The notes beneath the pieces were generated by a model. It saw only the letters and a list, made by a program, of their open reading frames with translations, was not told where the DNA came from and made no database searches. A stretch of DNA of 64,000 bases from an uncultured Paracoccaceae bacterium (GTDB lineage: Bacteria > Pseudomonadota > Alphaproteobacteria > Rhodobacterales > Rhodobacteraceae): assembly GCA_943787985.1 (NCBI GenBank), contig CALSOO010000004.1, positions 682,001 through 746,000 on the forward strand. Reading direction: 5' to 3'. Of this stretch, positions 19,128 to 28,256 are shown in pieces; the first letter of the stretch is position 1; every line of letters begins with the position of its first letter. Both the position numbers and the translations under genes were made by a program.

Positions 19128-19831
19128 ATGCGCTGTTGCCGGTTGTGCTGAGGGGGGCGGTGGTGCGCAAGCGTGGGCAGCGCCTTGTTGGTCCTATTGA
19201 TCTGACGCTGGATGGGCAGGGGATCACTATCATTCTTGGGCCAAATGGTGCAGGCAAAACCACGTTGTTGCGCGCGATGCACGGGTTGGAACGGGTGGCA
19301 TCAGGCCGGTTGGAGTGGGCCATTCCCGACGCGCAGGCGCATCAGGCGTTTGTGTTTCAGACCCCGATCATGATGCGCCGTTCCGTGCTGGACAACCTGT
19401 CCTATCCGCTGCGGTTGGCGGGGCGTGCGCAAAGCGATGTGGTCACGGCCGCTCAAGACGCCGCGCGCGCTATAGGGTTGCAGGACAAACTGAACCTGCC
19501 CGCGCCGCGTCTGTCTGGCGGCGAGAAGCAAAAGCTCGCCTTGGCACGGGCCTTGATTTGCGCGCCGCAAGTGCTGTTTCTGGACGAGCCATGTGCCAGC
19601 CTTGACGGGCCCGCGACCCGCGAAATTGAAGCAGTTTTGCAACAGGCAAAAGCCGATGGCACGCGTATCATCATGTCCACGCATGACATTGGCCAAGCCC
19701 GCAGGTTAGCGGATGAGATTGTGTTTATGGTCTCGGGCCGTGTCGTGCAAACCGGTCCGGCGCAAGCGTTCTTTGAGGCGCCGGAAACGACGCAAGCCGC
19801 AGCCTTTTTGAACGGGGACATTGTCGAATGA
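19121..19831 (+). CDS. tupC: Tungstate ABC transporter ATPase TupC
   Basis: 236 residues with a complete ABC ATPase set: Walker A GPNGAGKTTL (about residues 46-55), Q-loop near FQTPIMMRRSVLDNL, signature LSGGEKQKLALARAL (about 129-143), Walker B VLFLDEPCASLD and the switch His in STHD. It powers the TupB channel at the inner face of the cytoplasmic membrane. The start ATG is preceded by GGGAGGG and lies inside the end of tupB; the stop overlaps tupA by ATGA. The assignment to tungstate rather than molybdate rests on the TupA and TupB neighbours, since ATPases alone do not tell. Confidence 0.88.
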   Translation: MVNALLPVVLRGAVVRKRGQRLVGPIDLTLDGQGITIILGPNGAGKTTLLRAMHGLERVASGRLEWAIPDAQAHQAFVFQTPIMMRRSVLDNLSYPLRLAGRAQSDVVTAAQDAARAIGLQDKLNLPAPRLSGGEKQKLALARALICAPQVLFLDEPCASLDGPATREIEAVLQQAKADGTRIIMSTHDIGQARRLADEIVFMVSGRVVQTGPAQAFFEAPETTQAAAFLNGDIVE

Positions 19832-20622
19832 AGCTTTGGGCCACATTGTGTTTGATTGTTTGCGCAGGTGCCGCTGTCGCGCAAGACATGCGGGTGGCCG
19901 TCACAACGTCGTTTCACAATTCGGGGTTGTCGGATGTGCTGTTGCCAGCCATTGCAGAGCAAACAGGCATCAATGTGCAGCTTTTGGTTGTTGGCACTGG
20001 TCAGGCGCTGCGTTTGGGCGAGGCGGGAGACGTGGATGCACTTCTGGTGCATTCCAAAGCGGCAGAAGAGGCGTTTGTCGCGGCCGGGTTCGCCCGTTAC
20101 CGCCGTGAGATCATGTACAATGACTTCGTTTTGATCGGTCCTGCAAATGACCCTGCAGGGATCCATGGATCGCCAACGGCGGCAGCGGCCTTTTTACGGA
20201 TTTCGCAGGCCAAGGCGCCGTTTGTCAGCCGCGGGGATGAGAGCGGGACGCACAAAAAAGAACTGGGTCTGTGGGGTGCCGCTGATCTTGAGACAGAGGC
20301 ATTTGGCTCTTGGTATCGCCCTGTGGGTGCGGGAATGGGGGCCGCGTTGAACACAGCGTCCGGTATGGGCGCTTATGTGCTCGCTGACCGCGCAAGCTGG
20401 CTCAATTTCGGCAACAAGGCAGACCTTGATCTGCTGTTTGCAGGGGATCCGGCATTGTTCAACCAATATGCATATTTGCCCGTCAATCCGCAACGCCACC
20501 CGCATGTGCAACATGATGCGGCACAACGGTTGGAAACGTGGTTGGTGTCTGCGTCTGCGCAAAAGCTGATTGATGGGTATGCCATTGAAGGGGAGAGGCT
20601 CTTCACCTTCAATGCGCGTTAG
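19828..20622 (+). CDS. tupA: Tungstate-binding periplasmic protein TupA
   Basis: 264 residues with an N-terminal signal peptide (KLWATLCLIVCAGAAVAQ, cleavage probably after AVAQ). The mature start RVAVTTSFHNSGLSDVLLP carries the TTSxxxSGL block of TupA proteins, where the Thr/Ser residues bind the oxyanion. Further family marks are DALLVHSKAAEEAF, MYNDFVLIGP and SRGDESGTHKKEL. It captures tungstate in the periplasm for TupBC, supplying tungsten/molybdenum-cofactor enzymes. Its TAG stop (20620-20622) overlaps the stop of the convergent ABC gene (TTA at 20619-20621), so no room exists for a terminator between them. Confidence 0.88.
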   Translation: MKLWATLCLIVCAGAAVAQDMRVAVTTSFHNSGLSDVLLPAIAEQTGINVQLLVVGTGQALRLGEAGDVDALLVHSKAAEEAFVAAGFARYRREIMYNDFVLIGPANDPAGIHGSPTAAAAFLRISQAKAPFVSRGDESGTHKKELGLWGAADLETEAFGSWYRPVGAGMGAALNTASGMGAYVLADRASWLNFGNKADLDLLFAGDPALFNQYAYLPVNPQRHPHVQHDAAQRLETWLVSASAQKLIDGYAIEGERLFTFNAR

Positions 20623-23600
20623 GTTTTTACGTATCCAGCGACGATCTGCAAAAGTTTGAACGAGGTCGCCGCGTCGTTTTCGACAACGGCAAGAAATTCC
20701 TCAACCCCGATACGCAGGCACTGCAAGTCGCCTTTGGCGCGCATATCGAGGGCGCGGGGTTCCTGCCGGATCAACCCGAGTTCGCCCACCAAAGCACCTG
20801 AGCCGACAGTGGCGATCAACTGGTCCTCATCACCGTCTTTTGGCAACAATAAATCTGCCTCACCCTCGATGATCATATAGGCCCCGTCATCGGGTGCGTC
20901 GTTCTTGTGGAACACGTATTCGCTGTCGTGCGCATTGTACCAGCGCGCGCCAAATGCGAGCAGTTTCAACTGCTTGAGGGCGAGGTCCGCAAACATGGGC
21001 GCGGTTTTCAATGCCTGTACCTTGCGTGCCAAATCGGCGCTCACATCGCTGTCGGCTGCGGTGCTCGGGGTTGAAACGCTGCCCACCATGCGTCCGTTCT
21101 GGAGTTCGAGATGAACGTCAAAGGCGTCGGTGTCTTCAAAGCTTTCATCAAGAAAGATCAGCGTGGCTTCGGGGAGCAATGCGCGCAGATTGTTGTGCAG
21201 GTTGGCGTGGGTTTCAGGGCCAAAGCTGGACAGAACCTTTTCCAAAACCACAACATCCGGACGTTTGATCGTGGCACGGCTGATCGCAAGCGGTTCTGCA
21301 AACATTGCCGACAGATTTGCCCCCCCCAAAGCGATGGGCAAGTCAAAGACCAGTTGCAGGACCATGGGGCTGACACCTTCGGCATCGAGCACTTGTGCGA
21401 CAACACTGCGCAATTCTTTGCCGCGGGTGCCTGCACTGTCCGAGAGCTTTCCATAAAGCACATTTTCCAACACGCTCAGGCCCAAAACATGGGCATCGGG
21501 TGCTATGGGGGCATAGATGTCTTCGGTTTGAGCGCGCAAGGCTTTCGCGTGATCGGTGCGCATCGCGAGCACGCGGGATTTGATTTCTTCGGGAAAGGCC
21601 GGGCCGATTTGCTCGGCTGAGATGGACGACGGGACGCTCAGCAATAATGCCATGTCCTGATCGCTAAGAGCGGCAGCCTGATCGGTGCGTTGCACCAGAT
21701 CTACAGCGGCGTCATAGACGTCTACGTCCAGCCCGAGTTTACGGAACAGTGGGTGATCAGACCCGCCTGCACCAAAGATCTGGCGCAGCATGTCCACGAG
21801 ATCACGGGAAAGCTTCAGCAACTCCTGATCCAGTTTCATCTCGTGCAAAAGGCGCAAGAACTCGAGCTTTGCGCTCAGGACATCTGGCGTAATGGGTTGA
21901 CGGGGGGTCGAGAACAGCAAGTTTTCCGCCACCGGCAGGGCAGGGTTATAGAGGGCGGGATCAAAGGCGTGCACGTGCCGCGTGAGCCCTGCTGCTTCTA
22001 CCGCGTCGCGCACTTTGGGGCGCAGGGCAATCAAGGCTTTGGACAGCTCGGGATGTGCGTCCGCGTCAAAGCTCTGGTCCATGGCGCGCCGTGTCAGCAC
22101 GTCGGCTGTGCCCATGCCTTGCACCAGTTTGTACCACCATCCCCGCAATTCATCAGGGTGGTTCAATCCCGCGACGGCCGGGTCCAGCCATGCACTGTCG
22201 AGCATGTCTGCGCCGTTGCCTGCACGTGCGGCCTCACTTGCGAAATCGGGATCAGGGGCCTCTGACTGCGGGCGGCTTTTGACCGGCATCAGCACATTGT
22301 CACCGTAGCTGCCGACAAACATGACGGGGCGCGACGTGGCGTGTCCGATGCGGGCTGCAACGGTGGCTTGGTGCAATTCTGAAAGGTCGTGACCGTTCAG
22401 GGTGATCTTCCCGTTGCTGAGCATGGATTCGCGTGTGAGGGCCGCGGCCAACGCTTTTCGATCTTCTTCGGCGCTGGCGGTTAAGGCCACTGCCGAACGG
22501 GGCGGGAAGGTGGCGTTGATGTCTTCGAGGACAGGGTTTCCGTCTTCATCGCGGATGGTCACACCGTGCAATACGATCTCTCCGGCCAGTCGTTCCATAG
22601 TATCTGGTTCTCCGTCAAACAATGCCTCGTCGATCATGCCACGCGGGGCGAAACGCTCTGTGATGGTCTCCCACCGCAATTGCATGTCCTGACTTTGGTT
22701 GTAGTAGGCGAGCAGTTCTTTCCACGGGGAGCTGAGGTCTTTGTAGGCGGCCAATGCCGCGACCAGCGCGCCAAGCGTGACATCCCCGATGATGACCAGA
22801 TAGCCCCCGATGGCAAAGAAAAAGAAAGGTGTCAGTTGGGTAATGAAGTTGTTGATGAACTTCATAAAGAATTTCTTTTGGTAGATGATGAAGCGGATCT
22901 CGAACAAGCGCCCCAAGCGGTCCGTGATCATCGCCATACGGAAGCGTGCGCCGCCGTTCAGTCGCAGGGTCGCCGCGCCGACAGCCCCTTCGCCGATTTC
23001 AGCCGCCAGCGCGCGCACTTGAACCACGCGCTTTTTGTTGAGCAGGTTGATCTGTTTTTGCAGCTTTGGAATGAGCCATGCCTGCAATGGGATCAAAGCA
23101 CAGGCGGCCAGTCCGAAGGCGACGGATTGCAGAAACAAGAACGCCAGAATGGTGAGCATTTGACCCGCCTGCAAAACAGGCTGTGCCACGGCATCCCCCA
23201 TCAAGCCGCCCATTGGCTCGGATTCGGAAGTGACCATAGACACCAGCTCACCTTGGCTGGTGCGCTCGAAATAGGGCTGGGGAAAGCGCAGAATGCGCGC
23301 GATCAAAGAGTAGCGGAACCTGCGCAACAGGCGTTCGGCCAGCACCCCTTTCATGGTGTTGATACGCATTTTCATAATGCCGTGCGCGAAAACCGCCAAC
23401 AAAAAACCACCGCACAACAGGCCCAGATAGCCAACCTGATCGAAGGTGTAGCCAAAGAATGTGACCTGACCAGCGCCCCCCCCGATGGCATCGTTAATGA
23501 TCCGCTTGGGCAATTCGAGCGTGAGGTACAAAAGTGGAAACAAGGTCAGCGTGACACACAGAAGGATCAACTGATCGCGTTTTGAGTGTTTCCAGATAAA

Positions 23601-23633
23601 GGCGAAAATGGTGCGTTCTATTGGATCGTCCAA
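20619..23633 (-). CDS. ABC exporter-like protein with degenerate ATPase and C-terminal cyclic-nucleotide-binding domain
   Basis: 1004 residues. Residues 1-345 form an ABC exporter membrane domain of about six helices. The nucleotide-binding part starts near 350 but lacks a Walker A: the expected GxxGxGKS position reads ALTASAEEDRKAL. A Q-loop-like block at about 438-451 (VGSYGDNVLMP) is followed by roughly 300 extra residues that hold two more such blocks, PVAENLLFS (about 565-575) and SVLENVLYG (about 718-728). The signature LSGGQ is degraded to LGGANLSAM (about 768) and Walker B lacks its Asp-Glu (VVVLEKVLSSFG). Residues about 870-1004 are a CAP/CNB domain with GALVGELGLIRQEPRALDMRA, close to the phosphate-binding cassette consensus. 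ATP hydrolysis looks impossible; a regulatory or scaffolding role is inferred. Confidence 0.85.
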   Translation of the reverse strand: MDDPIERTIFAFIWKHSKRDQLILLCVTLTLFPLLYLTLELPKRIINDAIGGGAGQVTFFGYTFDQVGYLGLLCGGFLLAVFAHGIMKMRINTMKGVLAERLLRRFRYSLIARILRFPQPYFERTSQGELVSMVTSESEPMGGLMGDAVAQPVLQAGQMLTILAFLFLQSVAFGLAACALIPLQAWLIPKLQKQINLLNKKRVVQVRALAAEIGEGAVGAATLRLNGGARFRMAMITDRLGRLFEIRFIIYQKKFFMKFINNFITQLTPFFFFAIGGYLVIIGDVTLGALVAALAAYKDLSSPWKELLAYYNQSQDMQLRWETITERFAPRGMIDEALFDGEPDTMERLAGEIVLHGVTIRDEDGNPVLEDINATFPPRSAVALTASAEEDRKALAAALTRESMLSNGKITLNGHDLSELHQATVAARIGHATSRPVMFVGSYGDNVLMPVKSRPQSEAPDPDFASEAARAGNGADMLDSAWLDPAVAGLNHPDELRGWWYKLVQGMGTADVLTRRAMDQSFDADAHPELSKALIALRPKVRDAVEAAGLTRHVHAFDPALYNPALPVAENLLFSTPRQPITPDVLSAKLEFLRLLHEMKLDQELLKLSRDLVDMLRQIFGAGGSDHPLFRKLGLDVDVYDAAVDLVQRTDQAAALSDQDMALLLSVPSSISAEQIGPAFPEEIKSRVLAMRTDHAKALRAQTEDIYAPIAPDAHVLGLSVLENVLYGKLSDSAGTRGKELRSVVAQVLDAEGVSPMVLQLVFDLPIALGGANLSAMFAEPLAISRATIKRPDVVVLEKVLSSFGPETHANLHNNLRALLPEATLIFLDESFEDTDAFDVHLELQNGRMVGSVSTPSTAADSDVSADLARKVQALKTAPMFADLALKQLKLLAFGARWYNAHDSEYVFHKNDAPDDGAYMIIEGEADLLLPKDGDEDQLIATVGSGALVGELGLIRQEPRALDMRAKGDLQCLRIGVEEFLAVVENDAATSFKLLQIVAGYVKT

Positions 23634-23826
23634 TCACAGTTGCCCCGTCTCGGGAGGCGGTATTCAGGCTGACCTTCTCAGTGGGGTCACCGAAAACCTA
23701 ACAAGACGCGGGCGATGGGCGCAAATTGTTTTGTGGGTTTCACCGCTTTTTGCGTGCAATATTCCAAGATGCATTGCGTATTTTGCATCTGCTTTCTAGT
23801 CTGAGCGCCAAGAGAAAAGGAAACCC

Positions 23827-24207
23827 GTGTCTAACCCGCTTGTCTACACTTTGGTTTTGTTGGCCTTGTTGCAGGCCAAACATCTGTTTGCAGACTTCTA
23901 CTTGCAAACGCCCAGAATGCTTTCCGGGCGTGCGATCTATCTGCATGTCGGACGAACACAGCACGTGGGGGTGCATATCCTTGGCTCTTTGGCAGTGATG
24001 CTTGTGTGTGGGGTGCCTATGGGCGCATTGATCGGGTTGCTGGTTGTCGAGGCGCTTTTGCATTATCACATCGATTTTGCAAAAGGGTGGTGGTCGGAAC
24101 GCACAGGGTTCGGCCCGACGGACTCTGGTTTTTGGCGCGCGTTCGGGGTCGATCAGTTGGCCCATCAATGGACCTACATCGCGATGGCTTTTGTGCTGGT
24201 TCTTTAG
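23827..24207 (+). CDS. DUF3307 family membrane protein
   Basis: 126 residues from a GTG start. It carries about three to four hydrophobic helices and the DUF3307 features: an early KHLFADFYLQT block, conserved His residues in HVGRTQHVGVHILGS and HYHIDFAKGWW, and FWRAFGVDQLAHQWTYIA near the C-terminus. Members are small integral membrane proteins of unknown biochemical role. Its stop (24205-24207) overlaps the stop of the convergent metallohydrolase gene. The 190 bases upstream contain its promoter region; I see no strong operator there. Confidence 0.8.
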   Translation: MSNPLVYTLVLLALLQAKHLFADFYLQTPRMLSGRAIYLHVGRTQHVGVHILGSLAVMLVCGVPMGALIGLLVVEALLHYHIDFAKGWWSERTGFGPTDSGFWRAFGVDQLAHQWTYIAMAFVLVL

Positions 24208-25004
24208 GCACCTGCCACGGGTTTGCTGGGGCCTACATCCAGCCGCGTGATGTGGGCATCCAGGTCCTGAGGGAAATACCCGCGCACCAAAGGATCATGG
24301 CCCGGAATAATCAGTTCAGGTTTTGAGGCCAGTTTTATCAACCGCTCGAACCCGTCGAGCATATTTTGCAAATCTACCACGATGGGGAAGGGTTTGCGCG
24401 CAAACAGGTTTTCATAGAAATGCGCTGCATCAGAGGCCAGCACCATCCACCCTGATTGCGTATGCACACGCACCGCTTGCAGGCCACGGCTGTGTCCGCC
24501 GATGCAATGCACGCTCACGCCGTCAGCCACTTGGGCGTCGCCGTCATAAAACGTCAGCTTGCCTGCATAAAGCCGTTTGACGGCTTCACACATATGATCC
24601 GCAGTGTAGGGCATGCGCAATGTATCGTGGCACATGCAAGGGCCGGTCGCATAGGCCATTTCGGCAGTTTGAAGGTGCAGACGGGCGTTGGGAAAAAGGT
24701 GTAAGCCGCCTGCATGATCATAGTGTAAGTGTGTGACGATCACGTCTGTGATGTCATCTGGGGTCAACCCAAAAGGTGCCAGTGCCGTACGTGGATCGAG
24801 GCGGATTGGTCTGCCTCGGGCGCGGGCCTCGTCATCGTCATACCCCGTGTCGACAAGGATGACGCTGTTGTCTTTGCGCAGCAGCCACATGAAGTAGTCC
24901 ATGGGATGCGGGGCGTCGTGGTTGTCGTCGAAAATAAAGCTGTCACGGCGCGTGCGCGCATCCCGATCTGCATATTTTATGGCATGGACCTGCCATGCGC
25001 TCAT
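24204..25004 (-). CDS. Metallo-beta-lactamase-fold hydrolase, N-acyl-homoserine-lactonase-like
   Basis: 266 residues. The metal site motif THLHYDHAGG (about residues 93-102) is the HxHxDH signature of the fold. A downstream His in GGHSRGLQ, an Asp in LASDAAHFYEN and a C-terminal His in IIPGHDPLV complete the expected two-zinc set. The overall pattern (VDTGYDD, then HLHYDHAGG, then GGHSRG, then GHDP) fits the AttM/AiiB-type lactonase family, which opens lactone rings such as acyl-homoserine lactones. Substrate cannot be read from sequence. No signal peptide, so cytoplasmic. The start ATG overlaps the stop of the monooxygenase gene (ATGA), implying a two-gene operon. Confidence 0.82.
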   Translation of the reverse strand: MSAWQVHAIKYADRDARTRRDSFIFDDNHDAPHPMDYFMWLLRKDNSVILVDTGYDDDEARARGRPIRLDPRTALAPFGLTPDDITDVIVTHLHYDHAGGLHLFPNARLHLQTAEMAYATGPCMCHDTLRMPYTADHMCEAVKRLYAGKLTFYDGDAQVADGVSVHCIGGHSRGLQAVRVHTQSGWMVLASDAAHFYENLFARKPFPIVVDLQNMLDGFERLIKLASKPELIIPGHDPLVRGYFPQDLDAHITRLDVGPSKPVAGA

Positions 25005-25291
25005 GATTGCACCTGTGCGAAAGTCCGTACATCCCGCCCTGTGACCAAATGAGTCACGGCGGCGTCAAATCTTTTGAAGTGCGGCGTCTGGAGATGAACA
25101 TCAAAGGCGTCTGCATCGTCATACGTTTCATACAGGAACACTTCGCCCGGCCGTGTGTCATCAGTGCAGACGTCAAACTGGCGGCACCCTGGCTCGTCAT
25201 GCAAGGTCGCTTGCGCATTTTGCAGCATCAAAGGCATGAATTCCGCTTCATTGGCGGGATCAAAGTTGAGGGTAACAACGACTGCAAACAT
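25001..25291 (-). CDS. Antibiotic-biosynthesis-monooxygenase-fold protein (putative quinol monooxygenase)
   Basis: 96 residues, the usual length of single-domain ABM proteins. The family pattern is visible: FAVVVTLNFDPANEAEFMPLMLQNAQATLHDEPGCRQFDVC, then FLYETYDDADAFDVHLQTPHFKRF. These are dimeric ferredoxin-like folds; some oxidise quinols or degrade haem, others bind small ligands. It is the first gene of a pair with the lactonase-like hydrolase, with ATGA overlap, suggesting a shared small-molecule detoxification or signal-breakdown role (inference). Confidence 0.82.
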   Translation of the reverse strand: MFAVVVTLNFDPANEAEFMPLMLQNAQATLHDEPGCRQFDVCTDDTRPGEVFLYETYDDADAFDVHLQTPHFKRFDAAVTHLVTGRDVRTFAQVQS

Positions 25292-25383
25292 CTTGGAAGT
25301 CCTTTATTCATTGTATGTCACACCAACGCTAAACCCTGAGGCACTTTAGGGAAGACCCAAAATAGCAGATGGTCATTTCGCAC

Positions 25384-25401
25384 TTTAACGTATACATTAA
25401 A
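25384..25401. promoter_or_regulatory. Candidate GntR/FCD operator
   Basis: TTTAACGTATACATTAAA is an 18-base palindrome with a single mismatched pair (C/A at symmetric positions) around GTATAC. GTATAC-centred palindromes are typical sites of FadR/FCD-type GntR regulators. It lies about 75 bases before the first gene of an operon that ends with such a regulator, so autoregulation is likely. Binding is inferred. Confidence 0.55.
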
Positions 25402-25476
25402 TTTCACATTGCCAACGCAGTTTTGCGCGTCTTTTGCCTCCCGGGAGGTGTGTGACCCTGCCAACGTGAGGATATC

Positions 25477-26561
25477 ATGAAGAAAGACTTTGAGATTGCC
25501 GTATTTGCCGGCGATGGAATTGGCCCTGAAATTACTGCGCCCACTGTCGAGATATTGAGCAAAATGTCAGAAGCATCAGGGGCTTATGCATTGAGGTTTA
25601 CGGACGCTGCGGCAGGTGCTGCGCATTATGCAATGACGGGCGAGAGTCTGCCTGCGGCCTCAATGGATGCGGCGCGCGCATCAGATGCAATTTTGCTGTC
25701 TGCCATGGGCTTGCCGGATGTGCGCTATGAAGATGGCACAGAAATCTCTCCCCAAATTGATCTGCGCAAGGCGTTGGTTTTATTTGCGGGCGTGCGCCCC
25801 GTGACCATCAAGGCGGGACAATTCACGCCGTTGAATCTGCCTGAGGGGCGCGAAGTCGATTTTGTTCTGATCCGCGAAAGCACCGAGGGTTTGTTTCACA
25901 CTCAAGGCTGCGGTGAAGTCACTGAAAATGAAGCCCGCGAGACCCTTTTGATCACGCGCGACATTTCTGAGAAACTGTTCCGCTTTGCGTTTGATCTGGC
26001 CAAGACCCGCAAGGCTGCAGGGCGCGGTCCGGGCAAGGTGACCTGTGTTGACAAGGCAAACGTGTTTCGTGCCTTTGCATTTTTTCGCGAGATTTTTGAC
26101 GGCGAGGCGGCAAAGCATCCCGACATTGTGGCTGATCACGCCTATGTCGATGCAACGGCACTTTGGATGGTGAAAAGCCTTGGGATTTTGACGTTATGGT
26201 CACGGAAAACATGTTTGGTGACATTCTGTCGGACCTTGGGGCGGGATTGATAGGGGGGCTAGGGCTCGCACCATCTGCGGATATCGGGCTTGATCATGCG
26301 GTGTTTCAACCTTGTCACGGATCAGCCCCGGACATCGCCGGGCAAAACGTGGCCAACCCGATGGCAATGATTTTGTCGGCGGCAATGATGCTGGACTGGT
26401 TGGGCTTGCGCTATGACAATCCAGCGATGGTCGCGGACGGCGTGCGGTTGCGCGAAGCCGTCGAGCGTGTTGTGGCACAGCGCGCTGTTTTGACCCGCGA
26501 TCTGGGGGGGACGGCGCACACGGATGAAGCGGCCGCGGCTGTGTGGAGTGCGCTTGCATGA
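25477..26561 (+). pseudogene. Isopropylmalate/tartrate-type dehydrogenase with one frameshift
   Basis: The first frame encodes the N-terminal two-thirds of an isocitrate/isopropylmalate dehydrogenase-family enzyme: GDGIGPEI, the substrate-binding VRPV and DFVLIRESTEGLF, and the catalytic Lys in VTCVDKANV. After DATALWMVK the frame is lost. The conserved continuation [29 protein letters not shown], then [15 protein letters not shown], is in another frame from about 26180. One missing C (AGCCTTGG for AGCCCTTGG) would restore it. Such NAD-dependent decarboxylating dehydrogenases act on malate-type 2-hydroxy acids (LeuB, TtuC); the neighbours suggest a catabolic rather than leucine-synthesis role. 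The clean sequence on both sides suggests a recent mutation or a base-calling error. RBS GAGGA precedes the start. Confidence 0.85.
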
Positions 26562-27586
26562 CGTCGCCCACCTTGAAAGTGGCGGCAGTGGGGGCAGGTT
26601 ACTTTGCCGGGTTCCATTACGACAGTTGGCGGCGGATGCGGGATGTGACGCTTGTCGGGTCATGCGACCTTGATCTGGACAAGGCCCGCGCGACAGGTTT
26701 TCCTGCGTTTGATGACGTGGATCAGATGCTTGCGCAAACCAGTCCCGATGTCCTTGATGTCATCTTGCCCTCCGCGGGGCACGCAGCGGCTATGCGCGCG
26801 GCCATCTCTGCAGGGGTGAAGACGATCATTTGTCAAAAACCGTTTTGCACGTCTCTGGCAGAGGCGCGCAGTCTCGTGACCGAAGCAGATGCCGCTGGCG
26901 TCACCATTGTGGTGCACGAAAATTTCCGGTTTCAGCCGTGGTTCCGCCGCATAAAGCAGGCGCTTGATGCCGGAGCGATAGGACAGGTGTTGCAGGCGAC
27001 TTTTCGATTGCGCCCCGGGGATGGGCAGGGGGCTGAGGCGTATCTGGAGCGTCAGCCCTATTTTCAAAGCATGCCCCGGTTTCTGATCCATGAAACGGGT
27101 GTGCACTACATCGACACGTTTCGCTATTTGATGGGGCCTGTTCGTGCGGTTTACGCGGATCTGCGCCGTCTCAACCCTGCGATTGCGGGCGAGGATGCGG
27201 GGCATGTCATTTTTGATCACAGTGACGGCGTGCGCGCGGTGCTGGATGGAAATCGGCACCTCGATCATGCCGCTGACAACTTGCGTCGTACGATGGGTGA
27301 AGCGTTGATTGAGGGCACAGAAGGCACCCTTGATGTGTTGGGAAGCGGGGCTGTGATGTTGCGCGCTTTTGGCGATACCGAAGCGTCCACATTGCTGCCA
27401 GAAAGCACGTGGGACGGGTTTGGCGGCGATTGCGTCCACCATTTGCAGCGTCATGTTGTCGATGCAATCGCGACAGGCGCGGCCTTTGAAAACGAAGCGT
27501 CAGACTATCTCTGTGTTATTGAAATCGTCGAAGCGATATATGAATCGCACGAAAGCGGTCGTAGAATAACACTTGTTGAAAACTAA
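26558..27586 (+). CDS. Gfo/Idh/MocA-family oxidoreductase
   Basis: 342 residues from the ATG at 26558, which overlaps the dehydrogenase stop (ATGA). The N-terminal Rossmann fold has [10 protein letters not shown] (about residues 10-19) and the family's EKP-like block as [12 protein letters not shown] (about 90-101), with the conserved Lys-Pro. The C-terminal domain shows [15 protein letters not shown] and [16 protein letters not shown], with the His that usually takes part in catalysis. These enzymes oxidise or reduce sugar alcohols and related hydroxy compounds with NAD(P). Its place between a hydroxy-acid dehydrogenase and a GntR regulator suggests a small catabolic operon, substrate unknown. 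Confidence 0.87.
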   Translation: MTSPTLKVAAVGAGYFAGFHYDSWRRMRDVTLVGSCDLDLDKARATGFPAFDDVDQMLAQTSPDVLDVILPSAGHAAAMRAAISAGVKTIICQKPFCTSLAEARSLVTEADAAGVTIVVHENFRFQPWFRRIKQALDAGAIGQVLQATFRLRPGDGQGAEAYLERQPYFQSMPRFLIHETGVHYIDTFRYLMGPVRAVYADLRRLNPAIAGEDAGHVIFDHSDGVRAVLDGNRHLDHAADNLRRTMGEALIEGTEGTLDVLGSGAVMLRAFGDTEASTLLPESTWDGFGGDCVHHLQRHVVDAIATGAAFENEASDYLCVIEIVEAIYESHESGRRITLVEN

Positions 27587-27596
27587 GGACGGTCTC

Positions 27597-28256
27597 ATGA
27601 CGCAATCCAGTTCACAAAGGGCCATCACACAGCTGCGCCAGCTTATCTTTTCAGGCGCGTTGCCTGCGGGGTCTGATCATTTGGAAAGCGAGTTGGCGGA
27701 GCGTTTGAACATGTCCCGCACGCCGGTCCGTGAAGCCGCATTGATGCTGGAATCTCAAGGTTTGTTGGAAATGCGTCCTCGCAAAGGGGTTCGCATTCTG
27801 CCTGTGTCTGCGGGTGACATGCGTGAGATTTACGAGGTCTTGACCGAGTTGGAATGTCTTTCGGCGGAGCGTGCAGCGCGGCACAGCGTTAAGGAAAGTG
27901 ATCTTGCAGCGCTGGCGCGCTCTATCGAGGATATGGATGTTGCATTGCGTGCCGGTGATTTGGAGCAATGGGCTCAAGCGGATGAGGGGTTTCATTCAGA
28001 GCTTGTCCGGTTGGGCGGCAATTCCCGTGCCATCAACATTGCGGGAATGATGCAGGATCAGGTGCGCAGGGCCCGTCTTGTCACATTGCACATGCGCCCT
28101 GTGCCCAGCCAATCCAACCAGGATCATCGCGGTGTTCTGGAGGCGATACGGCGGGGTGATGCCGAGGCTGCGCGCAGCATTCACAAAAATCACCGTGATG
28201 TTGCCCAGAAGCTCATCCTTGCATTGTTGGAAAAACACCGGCTGCATTTGCTGTAG
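27597..28256 (+). CDS. GntR-family transcriptional regulator (FCD domain)
   Basis: 219 residues. The start ATG at 27597 is chosen for the AAGGACGG just upstream; an earlier in-frame start at 27573 lacks one and falls inside the preceding gene. Residues 1-70 are the winged helix: AITQLRQLIFSGALPAG, ELAERLNMSRTPVREAALMLESQGLLEMRPRKGVRILPV. Residues 80-210 are an FCD ligand domain, with metal/ligand residues in ADEGFHSELVRLGGN, DHRGVLEAIRRGD and SIHKNHRDV. It probably represses its own operon from the palindrome at 25384-25401 until a small carboxylate or sugar acid binds. Last gene of the operon. Confidence 0.9.
   Translation: MTQSSSQRAITQLRQLIFSGALPAGSDHLESELAERLNMSRTPVREAALMLESQGLLEMRPRKGVRILPVSAGDMREIYEVLTELECLSAERAARHSVKESDLAALARSIEDMDVALRAGDLEQWAQADEGFHSELVRLGGNSRAINIAGMMQDQVRRARLVTLHMRPVPSQSNQDHRGVLEAIRRGDAEAARSIHKNHRDVAQKLILALLEKHRLHLL

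Noticed and set aside
22566..23585. 339-codon plus-strand open frame opposite the ABC-like gene
   Set aside because: Gln/His/Arg-rich shadow; the minus strand encodes a clear exporter membrane domain there.
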